NCBI RefSeq assembly: GCF_029945535.1
Contig: NZ_JAQSCU010000013.1
Coordinates: 559,522-623,521 of the forward strand
Direction: 5' to 3'
Origin: Methylotenera sp.
Lineage (GTDB): Bacteria > Pseudomonadota > Gammaproteobacteria > Burkholderiales > Methylophilaceae
DNA: 64,000 nt
This document shows, piece after piece, positions 24,443 to 32,751 of the stretch. The translations under genes were made by a program, and so were the position numbers. Under the pieces are notes generated by a model that saw nothing but the letters and a program-made list of their open reading frames with translations, was not told the DNA's origin and did no database searches. The stretch's first letter is position 1, and each line of letters opens with the position of its first letter.

Positions 24443-26206
24443 TTAATTAAGTTGTTTCCATACTTTGCGATAAGCAGCTAATAATTGTTGGTGCATTTTG
24501 CTGGCTTCCATATTTGCGCCTAAATTACCTAGGCCAAAATACTGTTCTTCTTGATTCACTAGACGTTGTGCTTGAGCCAAAGTATCTTTGCCATACATAA
24601 GCGCCAAGTTGGCTTCAAATAAAGCAGTATCGCCATTCTCTAACTCTTCTTCAATTTGCACTAAGTTGGCAATGCAGCGATAAACTTTGGCACGTGCTGG
24701 CGGCAATTCGTTAAATTGCGCAATCCAAGCGCAGCCATCTAGGATATTGTCTATATCACCTGCGGCTAAAGCTGCGAGCGTTTTGAGCTCACCGGCACGT
24801 AAATCTACCCAAGTAGTGCCAGCGTCAGCGCATAGACCTATCAATGTCGTGACTGGTAATTCATCGGCTAAATCTAAATCAAGCAGCGTTTCAAGTAGTT
24901 CTGCAGATTCCTCTTGTTGCAAATCTTGTAGTCGCAATGCAAAAGGGCGCACTAAATTACCTACGGTATTGTTTTCCCATTCCAATTCTTCAACAGGATA
25001 AATTTCTGACATGCCTGGTACAAAAATGCGGCAGGCATAGACACCTAAATGCATAAAGTCGGCGATGTACATATCATGTTCGCTATTGTGGATAGTATTC
25101 ACGCACCAGTTGTAATCTTCTTCCGTTGTGGTGCCGAAATTCCAGTCGACAAATTCGTAATCTGGCGTGCTGCGTAAGAAGTCCCAGCTAATCACGCCAC
25201 TAGAGTCCACAAAGTGGATTTCTAAGTTTTGTGAATCAGCAATTTCTTCCATATCAAAGCCGGGTGCAACGAAGCCTTTTAAACTACCAAGTGCGCGTCC
25301 TTGTAGTAACTCGGTCAATGCACGTTCTAGTGCCACTTCAAAACGCGGATGTGCACCGAAGCTGGCAAAACAGCCTTGATCTTCAGGGTGTAACAAGGTG
25401 ACGTTCATTACTGGGTATTGTCCGCCTAAAGAAGCATCTTTCACTAAAATGCCGTAACCTGCATCACGTAAACCTTTAATGCCTGCAGCAATGCGTGGGA
25501 AGCGGTTAATCACAGCTTCTGGCACGTCAGGTAAGCAAATGCCTTCACGGATGATTTTGTATTTAATGTCGCGTTCAAAAATTTCAGCAAGCGCTTGTGT
25601 GCGGGCTTCCATCAAGGTATTGCCCGCACTCATGCCGTTACTCACATACAAATTGCCGATCAGGTTGACTGGGAAATAAACGACTTTATCATCACGCAAA
25701 CGCGTGTATGGAATAGCGCAAATACCGCGCTCTTTATTGCCTGAGTTTAAATCAATTAGTTGGCTGGCAACTGCTGTGCCTTCTGGATTGTAGAATTTTT
25801 GTAGCTCTGGTGTGAGTAAGCCAGCAGGCCATTTGTCAGCAGATTTACCTTTATTTAAGGGGAACCATTGCTCATTTGGGTAGTGTACAAACTCTTTATT
25901 AGCGATGGTTTCGCCTAGGTAAAAATGCGTCCAAAAGTAGTTAGTACTTAGGCGTTCAAAATATTCGCCCAACGCACTCGCGCGAGCCGCTAATTGAGAT
26001 GCGCCCTTGCCGTTAGTAAATAGGCGAGTGCAATCGCGGTCAATCACGTGCACAGACCAAATACCTTCAATCTCATTTAACCATGATTTTTCTTCTACAT
26101 GGATACCAAGCGCCTCTAGTTTGCCTTGTAGCGTGCGGATGGATGATTCTAGTGAGGCATCTTTGCTAGGGATAAAGGTTTCTGTAGTGGTTGAATTGAC
26201 AGTCAT
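24443..26206 (-). CDS. ycaO: YcaO protein (ATP-dependent cyclodehydratase family, E. coli YcaO type)
   Basis: 587 aa, the length and architecture of E. coli YcaO. FTNGKGASQLAARASALGEYFERLSTNYFW, the MSAGNTLMEARTQALAEIFERD stretch (ATP-binding Glu/Arg), FASFGAHPRFEVALERALTELLQGR and YIADFMHLGVYACRIFVPGMSEIYP are conserved. The C-terminal third is a TPR-like helical region. In E. coli it is linked to beta-methylthiolation of ribosomal protein S12 with RimO; no RimO or precursor peptide is nearby. The 3' end is 94 bp from the sigma gene start; it is probably a separate transcript. Confidence 0.93.
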   Translation of the reverse strand: MTVNSTTTETFIPSKDASLESSIRTLQGKLEALGIHVEEKSWLNEIEGIWSVHVIDRDCTRLFTNGKGASQLAARASALGEYFERLSTNYFWTHFYLGETIANKEFVHYPNEQWFPLNKGKSADKWPAGLLTPELQKFYNPEGTAVASQLIDLNSGNKERGICAIPYTRLRDDKVVYFPVNLIGNLYVSNGMSAGNTLMEARTQALAEIFERDIKYKIIREGICLPDVPEAVINRFPRIAAGIKGLRDAGYGILVKDASLGGQYPVMNVTLLHPEDQGCFASFGAHPRFEVALERALTELLQGRALGSLKGFVAPGFDMEEIADSQNLEIHFVDSSGVISWDFLRSTPDYEFVDWNFGTTTEEDYNWCVNTIHNSEHDMYIADFMHLGVYACRIFVPGMSEIYPVEELEWENNTVGNLVRPFALRLQDLQQEESAELLETLLDLDLADELPVTTLIGLCADAGTTWVDLRAGELKTLAALAAGDIDNILDGCAWIAQFNELPPARAKVYRCIANLVQIEEELENGDTALFEANLALMYGKDTLAQAQRLVNQEEQYFGLGNLGANMEASKMHQQLLAAYRKVWKQLN

Positions 26207-26280
26207 TTTGAAGGCTCTTGGCTAAAAGCCTACAGAATATCATGCGGAGCTAAAACAGCGAAAATAAGGCGGTAAATTGA

Positions 26281-26898
26281 CTACTTTTTATCGATTCTAT
26301 CTGGCGATAACGCGCGTCGATATTCCTCTAATTTAGTTTCGTAATTTTCGGCTTCACCAAAGTCTAAAAATTTGGAATAGCGCGCATGCGTACCTAATAC
26401 TTTTCTGGCATGTTTAATTGGGCAAAAATATTGCTCGGTTCTGGCGATAATCTCGCTGATATAAGCCACCATACCAGTGCCGTAAGCGCAGTAAGTACAA
26501 TGAAACTTTTCAATGAAGTTCAAGTAACTTAAATGTTGGCGATCAAAAATAATATAGTCACCACGTTTCACTTTTTTAATACCGTAAATCGGAAAGCAAG
26601 TCATTTGGTAAAAACTGACAAAAAGATCGGTGACGAGCAGGGGAACAATCATCGAATAAATGATAGGTCCAGTAATCAGGTTTTGTGGGCGGTCTGTGAC
26701 CAGCCAGCGAAAGAAATTTCGTTTGAGTTTACGGTGTGTAGCTTTGATGGATTGTTCAAACTCAACACGCTTACCTTTGATTTGAAAAAACATGGTTGAT
26801 TGCTGTTCGCTTAAGGCTGTGCGCAGCTCGTCTTCTAGTAAATTCATTTGATTTAGTAACTGTTGAACGCGCTCATTCATGTTGTTTTCCGTAGACAT
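26281..26898 (-). CDS. Conserved protein of unknown function with membrane segment and Cys-rich motif
   Basis: 205 aa from the chosen start (ATG 26898; ATG 26925 and 26880 are also possible and none has a strong ribosome site). The N-terminal 40 residues form a coiled coil (NERVQQLLNQMNLLEDELRTAL). A hydrophobic segment at about 90-115 (LITGPIIYSMIVPLLVTDLFVSFYQMTCF) is followed by FHCTYCAYGTG (CxxC), and later YFCPIKHARK. The CxxC plus a third Cys suggests metal or disulfide chemistry. I do not recognise the family. Confidence 0.7.
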   Translation of the reverse strand: MSTENNMNERVQQLLNQMNLLEDELRTALSEQQSTMFFQIKGKRVEFEQSIKATHRKLKRNFFRWLVTDRPQNLITGPIIYSMIVPLLVTDLFVSFYQMTCFPIYGIKKVKRGDYIIFDRQHLSYLNFIEKFHCTYCAYGTGMVAYISEIIARTEQYFCPIKHARKVLGTHARYSKFLDFGEAENYETKLEEYRRALSPDRIDKK

Positions 26899-27028
26899 AA
26901 TTTCAGTTAACTCAGTATACGGCATTAAAGGGGAGAGAGTTTTTGACGTTATTTAATCTATGATTAGTATTGCAGCAGTAAACTTACTTTAAGTGATGTG
27001 ATGACGTGCAGCTAAATATAAATTTTAT

Positions 27029-27056
27029 TTTACATTTTGTTACATATGTATAGAAT
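27029..27056 (+). promoter_or_regulatory. Possible sigma-70 promoter for the TonB receptor operon
   Basis: TTTACA, 16 nt, TAGAAT, each one base from consensus; the palindrome TACATATGTA (27041-27050) fills the spacer. It would give a leader of about 180 nt before the ATG at 27244. The rest of the 345-bp gap (26899-27243) holds no gene I can support; a second TATAAT at 27154-27159 lacks a -35. No clear Fur box was seen. Confidence 0.35.
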
Positions 27057-27243
27057 TGTCTTTGCAAAGTTGTAGCTATTCATCCAAATTAGAATATGAA
27101 AAATCAAACACACTTCAAGGTAGATAAAATATCCAACCAAGATTATTGTTAGATATAATGAAGTCCAAGGACGAGTTTGTTTCAACATCTTTGCTACAAA
27201 TATAAACTTATAGGCATGTAGTCACGGTTTAAGGGAAGTATTA

Positions 27244-29202
27244 ATGCGCTATATAGTTTTGTTAACAACAATACTGCTCTTTGTAGCAGGTCAGGCAGTT
27301 GGCGCAGAAAAAAGTACTAATAATCAAGCAGATTTAACTCACATGGAGTTAGAACAGCTACTTGATGTGGAGTATGTTTCGGCGGCTAAAATTGCTAATC
27401 AAATTAGCGATGCAAGTACTGCTATTTCAATCGTCACTGCTGATGATATTCGTGCTTATGGATATCGTAGTGTGGCTGAAATAGTCAATAGCATGCGTGG
27501 ACTCTATACGCCGTATGACGGGAGTATCTATTACCTTGGCGGACGAGGCCTTGGTCGTTCTGGCGATTATGTTGGTCGTATATTATTGATGATTGATGGG
27601 TATGCCACCAACGATAATATTTACGATGAAGCTTACATTGGTAACGATGGTTTACTGGATACGGAACTCATCGAGCGAGTAGAGTATGTCCCAGGCTCTG
27701 GTTCAGCCATCTACGGAAATAATGCTTTCTTTGGCATCATTAATATCATTACAAAAAAAGGTCGTGATTTTAACGGAACTCAGGTGTCAGGTGAACTCGC
27801 TAGTTTTGGCGGAAAAAAAGGCCGAGTTACCTACGGTAAACGATTTGATAATGGTGCAGATATTCTGCTTTCAGCTTCTGCGTTACATAGTGACGGACAA
27901 GACCACTACTATCCTGAGTTCAATAGCCCATCAACTAATTACGGTGTAGCCAATAACCTTGATTTTGAGCGTAGCCCGCGTCTTTTCGGTAAATTACAGT
28001 TTGAGGGCGTAAGCATTGAAGGAGGATACGTTTCACGAAGACATGCTAATCCAACAGGGGCTTATGGTACGGTTTTTAACGCATTAACATGGGATTGGGA
28101 CACCAATGGATTTCTTAGCTTAAAATCAGATAATAATATCGGCTCTCACGTAAAGGCTTCTAGCCATGTGTATTACGGCTACTATCTGGATCGAACAGCG
28201 TTAACTGACCCAACACTAGGTTTTATACATGAACATAACCGCGGTCAATGGGTTGGTGGAGATGTAAAGTTTGTTGGCGACTGGTTTGATGATCACAAAT
28301 TAGTGTTTGGTGCGGAGTATCGTAATGACTTTGAAATAAGTTTTCAAAACCACTTCGGCTCGTCAGACTACAGCAGAGAAACAGTAAGTTTTTATGCTCA
28401 AGATGAAATGAGCGTGACTAACAACTTAAAGTTTAACCTTGGTGGTAGAGTTGAGAATACCTCAGGACTAGGCACAAACATTAGTCCTCGGGCTGCTTTA
28501 ATCTACACGCCATTTAATCCCACGACCGTTAAATTGTCATATAGCTCTGCATTCCGACGGCCCTCTGCATACGAACAGTTCTATCATGATGACACACAAG
28601 CAATCAATCCAGCTCTAGGGCCTGAGTTCGTCACATCAACTGAATTAACTGTTCAACAGCAGTTTTCTAGAAATATGCGAGCAATCGCATCACTTTACCA
28701 TTATCAAACAAGCGACATTATTACGAGTATACCTGTACCTTCACCTTCTACGTTGAATCAGAATGTCAACTCGGGTGGTGGGCATGCTAATGGCTTAGAA
28801 CTCGAGCTGCATAGACTTTGGGATAATGGCGTGCGATTGCATGGTAGTTATGCAAAGCAGTTTTCGACAGATTCAGACGGATTGCGCATGGTGAACTCTC
28901 CACAGAATCTTGGCAAAATAAATCTAACTTTTCCTATGCTGCAAAATACAGTTCGTACTGGGTTTGAAGTGCAAACTACCAGCTCGCGCTACACTGAAAA
29001 AAGAATGTTGGCAGCGGGCTACACTGTGGCGAATCTAACGTTCAGCTCCGAGCGGCCAGTCAATGGCGTTAGCGCATCTTTTAGTATTAAAAATCTTTTT
29101 GATCGTCAATACGTTTCAGTGGCTCCTGCTGGGTTAGTGCAGGATACGCTGCAGATGGATGGCCGTAATTTTTGGCTACAAGTTGATTACGCCTTCAAAT
29201 GA
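27244..29202 (+). CDS. TonB-dependent outer-membrane receptor
   Basis: 652 aa. Signal peptide of about 20 residues (ends VGA), then a plug domain with ISDASTAISIVTADDIRAYGYRSVAEIV and RVEYVPGSGSAIYGNNAFFGIINIITKKG, and a 22-strand barrel to the end. It imports a scarce ligand (metal chelate, cobalamin or glycan) with TonB energy; the ligand is not evident. AAGGGA precedes the ATG. The end overlaps the YfiR-like gene by 4 nt and the next gene makes or breaks c-di-GMP, so it may also take part in signalling. Confidence 0.92.
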   Translation: MRYIVLLTTILLFVAGQAVGAEKSTNNQADLTHMELEQLLDVEYVSAAKIANQISDASTAISIVTADDIRAYGYRSVAEIVNSMRGLYTPYDGSIYYLGGRGLGRSGDYVGRILLMIDGYATNDNIYDEAYIGNDGLLDTELIERVEYVPGSGSAIYGNNAFFGIINIITKKGRDFNGTQVSGELASFGGKKGRVTYGKRFDNGADILLSASALHSDGQDHYYPEFNSPSTNYGVANNLDFERSPRLFGKLQFEGVSIEGGYVSRRHANPTGAYGTVFNALTWDWDTNGFLSLKSDNNIGSHVKASSHVYYGYYLDRTALTDPTLGFIHEHNRGQWVGGDVKFVGDWFDDHKLVFGAEYRNDFEISFQNHFGSSDYSRETVSFYAQDEMSVTNNLKFNLGGRVENTSGLGTNISPRAALIYTPFNPTTVKLSYSSAFRRPSAYEQFYHDDTQAINPALGPEFVTSTELTVQQQFSRNMRAIASLYHYQTSDIITSIPVPSPSTLNQNVNSGGGHANGLELELHRLWDNGVRLHGSYAKQFSTDSDGLRMVNSPQNLGKINLTFPMLQNTVRTGFEVQTTSSRYTEKRMLAAGYTVANLTFSSERPVNGVSASFSIKNLFDRQYVSVAPAGLVQDTLQMDGRNFWLQVDYAFK

Positions 29203-29717
29203 AAATAAAACCTTTAATCTATAAATGTTTTATTGCAAGTCTGCTTGGCTTGCCTTTGGTGCAAAGCTGCCAAGCTGATCCTGCGCCAGAGTACAAATTA
29301 AAAGCCGCTTTCATTTATAACTTTATTCTATTAACTGAATGGCCTAAAACAGTCAATGACTCCTTGCGTGTTTGTGTTATCGGGAAAAGCGCGATGGATG
29401 ATGCCATTAATGAAATTGATGGTACTGAGGCTAATAAACGATATATTAGAATCATCCGCTTGCAAAACTTTTCCAACATAGAGGCTTGTGAAGTTCTTTA
29501 TCTGGGCGACACTGATCCATTAGATATTAAAAACATTCTTAACAAACTTGGTGAATTGCCTGTGCTGACAGTGAGCGATAACGTTGATTTGGTGAAGTCA
29601 GGCGTGATGATTAATATGTTTCCAGACAATCGGCGATTGGTTTTTAACGTCAATGTTGAGTCTGCGAAACACGCGCATTTAACTTTAAGCTCCAGACTAG
29701 TTCGGCTGGCAAAATAG
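29199..29717 (+). CDS. YfiR-family periplasmic protein (DUF4154)
   Basis: 172 aa with a signal peptide (cleavage near CQA, residue 26). The DUF4154 core is present: EYKLKAAFIYNFILLTEWP, LRVCVIGKS, VLYLGDTDP, the LTVSDNVDLVKSGVMINMF stretch, and a C-terminal LSSRLVRLAK. Two Cys (in RVCVIG and EACEVL) fit the disulfide pair of Pseudomonas YfiR, which represses the diguanylate cyclase YfiN. It overlaps the receptor gene by ATGA and is 6 nt before the GGDEF/EAL gene. Confidence 0.9.
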   Translation: MKIKPLIYKCFIASLLGLPLVQSCQADPAPEYKLKAAFIYNFILLTEWPKTVNDSLRVCVIGKSAMDDAINEIDGTEANKRYIRIIRLQNFSNIEACEVLYLGDTDPLDIKNILNKLGELPVLTVSDNVDLVKSGVMINMFPDNRRLVFNVNVESAKHAHLTLSSRLVRLAK

Positions 29718-29723
29718 ATTGAT

Positions 29724-32621
29724 ATGATTAAAAGACAAAAACATTTTTTATCGATTAAAACCAAATTAACCACGATTAGTGTGGTTTCGATTATATCAGC
29801 GATGCTGGTGATGCTAATTGTGATGATGTCGTATGAGTTTTACTTTCTCAGGCAGAATCAGTCTGTTGATTTATCGGTTCAATCAAACATTATTGCAGAC
29901 AATAGCGCGGCCGCTATAGCTTTTATTGACCCGGTAGCTACCAGTGATGTGCTCTCTGCACTGCATGCTTCACCTAGCCTAGATAGGGCGCAAATTTTCC
30001 TACGCGATGGCACTCCTTTTGCGGCGTATAGTAAGTCAAATCTACAGCAATCAGAGGCGCTAGATAGGCCCACTTGGTACGGTACTAAGTACACGTGGAC
30101 TAAGATGACTTTGTCGGAAGACATTAAATTTAAAGGTAATTCAGTTGGACAGCTTGTACTAGAGGCTAACTTCAATCTGCTTTATCAGCATATATTTTTG
30201 TATGGAGGTATAGCTTTGCTAGCGGTTGTTGTGGCGCTAAGCTTTGCAATGCTTATGCTACGCCCCCTGATACGTTCAATTACACAGCCAATTCTGAATA
30301 TGAATTATATGATGCGTCATATTTCCAACAATATCGACTATTCAGGCCGTATGGATCATATTTCTAGTGATGAAGTAGGGGAGTTAGCCACTGGTTTTAA
30401 CGAAATGCTGCAACAGATACAACTTGCTGAAGTCCGAGAGGAGTCCCAAAGCAATATTATGAGGATGTTGGCTAATCACAAGCCCTTAGGTGAGGTGCTT
30501 GAAGCTATTGTAGCTAGCAGGTTTTCAGAAAGTACCGAGCATTCTAATAAAGACGCAATTTGTTGTTTCTGGTTGCTTAATAATGACAGCACACAGTTTT
30601 GTCGCAACATCTCACTCAATTTACCTGATTTTTATATTGATTTTATAAAAGAGATGAAGCTTAGTCATGGCCTAACGCCTTGCGCAACTGCTGTGGTTAC
30701 TGGTAAGCCGGTCATCATTGAAAATATTCAGGCGCACCCCTATGACTCAGCATATAAAGCACTTGCTAATAAGGCTGGATTAGCGGCATGCTGGTCACAT
30801 CCAGTGATTTCTTCGACGGGTAAAGTCCTAGGTGTATTTTCTATTTACCACCATGAAGCACTCAGCCCCAAAGACTCTGATATTGCTATTATTGAACAAT
30901 ATGCAGATTTGGCTAGCATTGCTATTGAACGGGATAGAGCCGAGTCTGAACTTACAATTGCCGCAACGGCATTTCAATCACAAGAAAGCTTGCTGATCAC
31001 TGATGCTAATTGCATCATATTGCGAGTTAATCAGGCTTTTACTGAATCGACTGGCTATGCGGCTGATGAAGTCATTGGTCAACATGCTTATATATTCAAA
31101 TCAAACCTCCATACTGCAGATTTTTATTTAGAGATATGGGAATCCATTCGTAAAACAGGTGCATGGCAAGGGGAGATTTGGGCGCGTCGTAAGAGTGGTG
31201 AGGTTTATCCCAAATGGCTTACTATTTCTGCGGTCAGTGGCAAGGACGGCGTAGTCAGTCATTATGTAGGTGCAGGCATTGATATTACACAACGTAAAGC
31301 GGCTGAAGAAGAAATCAGGAATCTAGCATTTTATGATTCACTTACAGGTCTACCTAACAGGCGATTGCTGATTGATAGGCTTAAACATACCTTGGCAGCC
31401 AGTGCCCGCAGTAAAATGTACGGCGCAGTCTTATTTCTTGATTTAGATAATTTTAAGACACTTAATGACACACTTGGTCATGATGTGGGCGATTTGTTAT
31501 TGCAACAAGTCGCTAACCGCTTAACCGCTACCTCACGTGAAGAAGACACGATTGCGCGCATAGGCGGTGATGAGTTTGTTGTAATTTTAGAAAACTTGAG
31601 CGACAAGCCTATAGAAGCTGCTGAGCATGCAAAAGTGATATGCGATAAATATTTAAGCATACTCAATGAATCTTATACGCTTTCTAAGTATGAGTGCCTA
31701 AGCTCACCAAGCATAGGCGTTACCTTGTTTAATGATCATCAGTCGGGTATAGAAGAGTTGTTAAAACAGGCTGATATTGCGATGTATCAAGCAAAAAAAG
31801 CAGGGCGTAATGCCATACGATTTTTTGACCCTAAAATGCAAGATGCGATTAACCACCTTGTTAATTTAGACCGTGAATTGCGCGTGGCGATTGAACGACA
31901 ACAGTTTCAATTGTACTTTCAAGTGCAAGTCGATATTGCAGGTCAGCCTTTAGGCGCAGAAGTGCTGATTCGTTGGATTCACCCTATACACGGGACAGTA
32001 TTTCCACCTGCATTTATCCCACTAGCTGAAGATAATGGTCTGATTTTTACTATCGGAAAATGGGTGCTAGACAAGGCCTGTGCACAGCTTAAAGCTTGGG
32101 AGTTAGAGGCTAGCACTCGCAACCTCAAGCTCTCGATTAATGTAAGTGCTAAGCAGTTTTATCAAGCAGACTTTATTAAGCAAGTTAAGATGGCCATAGA
32201 AAATCATGCGATCAACCCAGCGATGCTTAAACTAGAATTAACCGAAAGTATGTTGTTAGATAATATTGAAGACACGATTAAGACGATGAATGTTTTGAAA
32301 GAAATAGGCATCCAGTTTTCACTGGATGACTTTGGAACAGGTTACTCATCTCTACAGTATTTAAAGCAATTACCACTCACTCAATTGAAAATAGATAAAT
32401 CATTCGTACACGACATTGCGGTGGACAACAGTGATCAAGCCATTGTACGTACCACCATTGTGATGGCGCAAACATTAAATCTTGAGGTGATTGCTGAAGG
32501 CGTTGAAACCAGTGAACAACTAAACGTACTGATCAATAGTGGTTGCACTTGTTTTCAAGGATTCTTATTTGGGCAGCCCATGCCAATTGAGCAGTTTGAA
32601 GCTCAGATTAAACTGATGTGA
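29724..32621 (+). CDS. Membrane GGDEF/EAL protein with HAMP, GAF and PAS domains
   Basis: 965 aa. Two membrane helices (about 14-40 and 155-178) flank a periplasmic sensor resembling the CHASE8-type domain of YfiN. HAMP follows (about 178-235), then GAF (245-410), PAS/PAC (410-530), GGDEF (intact IGGDEF near residue 614) and EAL (to the end). The EAL signature reads EVLIRW; NVSAKQF, ELTESMLLD, DDFGTGYSSL, KIDKSFV and IAEGVET are conserved, so phosphodiesterase activity is likely retained. Both synthesis and breakdown of c-di-GMP are possible. The preceding YfiR-like protein is the likely periplasmic regulator. Confidence 0.93.
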   Translation: MIKRQKHFLSIKTKLTTISVVSIISAMLVMLIVMMSYEFYFLRQNQSVDLSVQSNIIADNSAAAIAFIDPVATSDVLSALHASPSLDRAQIFLRDGTPFAAYSKSNLQQSEALDRPTWYGTKYTWTKMTLSEDIKFKGNSVGQLVLEANFNLLYQHIFLYGGIALLAVVVALSFAMLMLRPLIRSITQPILNMNYMMRHISNNIDYSGRMDHISSDEVGELATGFNEMLQQIQLAEVREESQSNIMRMLANHKPLGEVLEAIVASRFSESTEHSNKDAICCFWLLNNDSTQFCRNISLNLPDFYIDFIKEMKLSHGLTPCATAVVTGKPVIIENIQAHPYDSAYKALANKAGLAACWSHPVISSTGKVLGVFSIYHHEALSPKDSDIAIIEQYADLASIAIERDRAESELTIAATAFQSQESLLITDANCIILRVNQAFTESTGYAADEVIGQHAYIFKSNLHTADFYLEIWESIRKTGAWQGEIWARRKSGEVYPKWLTISAVSGKDGVVSHYVGAGIDITQRKAAEEEIRNLAFYDSLTGLPNRRLLIDRLKHTLAASARSKMYGAVLFLDLDNFKTLNDTLGHDVGDLLLQQVANRLTATSREEDTIARIGGDEFVVILENLSDKPIEAAEHAKVICDKYLSILNESYTLSKYECLSSPSIGVTLFNDHQSGIEELLKQADIAMYQAKKAGRNAIRFFDPKMQDAINHLVNLDRELRVAIERQQFQLYFQVQVDIAGQPLGAEVLIRWIHPIHGTVFPPAFIPLAEDNGLIFTIGKWVLDKACAQLKAWELEASTRNLKLSINVSAKQFYQADFIKQVKMAIENHAINPAMLKLELTESMLLDNIEDTIKTMNVLKEIGIQFSLDDFGTGYSSLQYLKQLPLTQLKIDKSFVHDIAVDNSDQAIVRTTIVMAQTLNLEVIAEGVETSEQLNVLINSGCTCFQGFLFGQPMPIEQFEAQIKLM

Positions 32622-32643
32622 AAAGCAATCAATAAAAATGCCT

Positions 32644-32726
32644 AAGATGGAGATTAACTGCTGAAAACTCAAAAAACTTGCGTATTTTTAAAAGTGAATT
32701 TTTTAACAGTTAATCGTTTTCATCTT
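32644..32726. repeat. Interrupted inverted repeat between convergent genes
   Basis: AAGATG (32644-32649) and GATTAACTG (32652-32660) are mirrored by CAGTTAATC (32707-32715) and CATCTT (32721-32726). The AT-rich interior also pairs partly. The whole would fold into one hairpin of about 83 nt between the GGDEF gene (ends 32621) and czcA (ends 32752). It may end both transcripts. Confidence 0.5.
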
Positions 32727-32751
32727 AATTAAAAATCTACTTAAATTTAAA

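Noticed and set aside
24687-25001. Long antisense frames inside ycaO and other genes (also in mutL, cphA', cphA, NRPS, czcA)
   Set aside because: They are reverse-strand shadows of strongly conserved proteins and lack ribosome sites or family resemblance.
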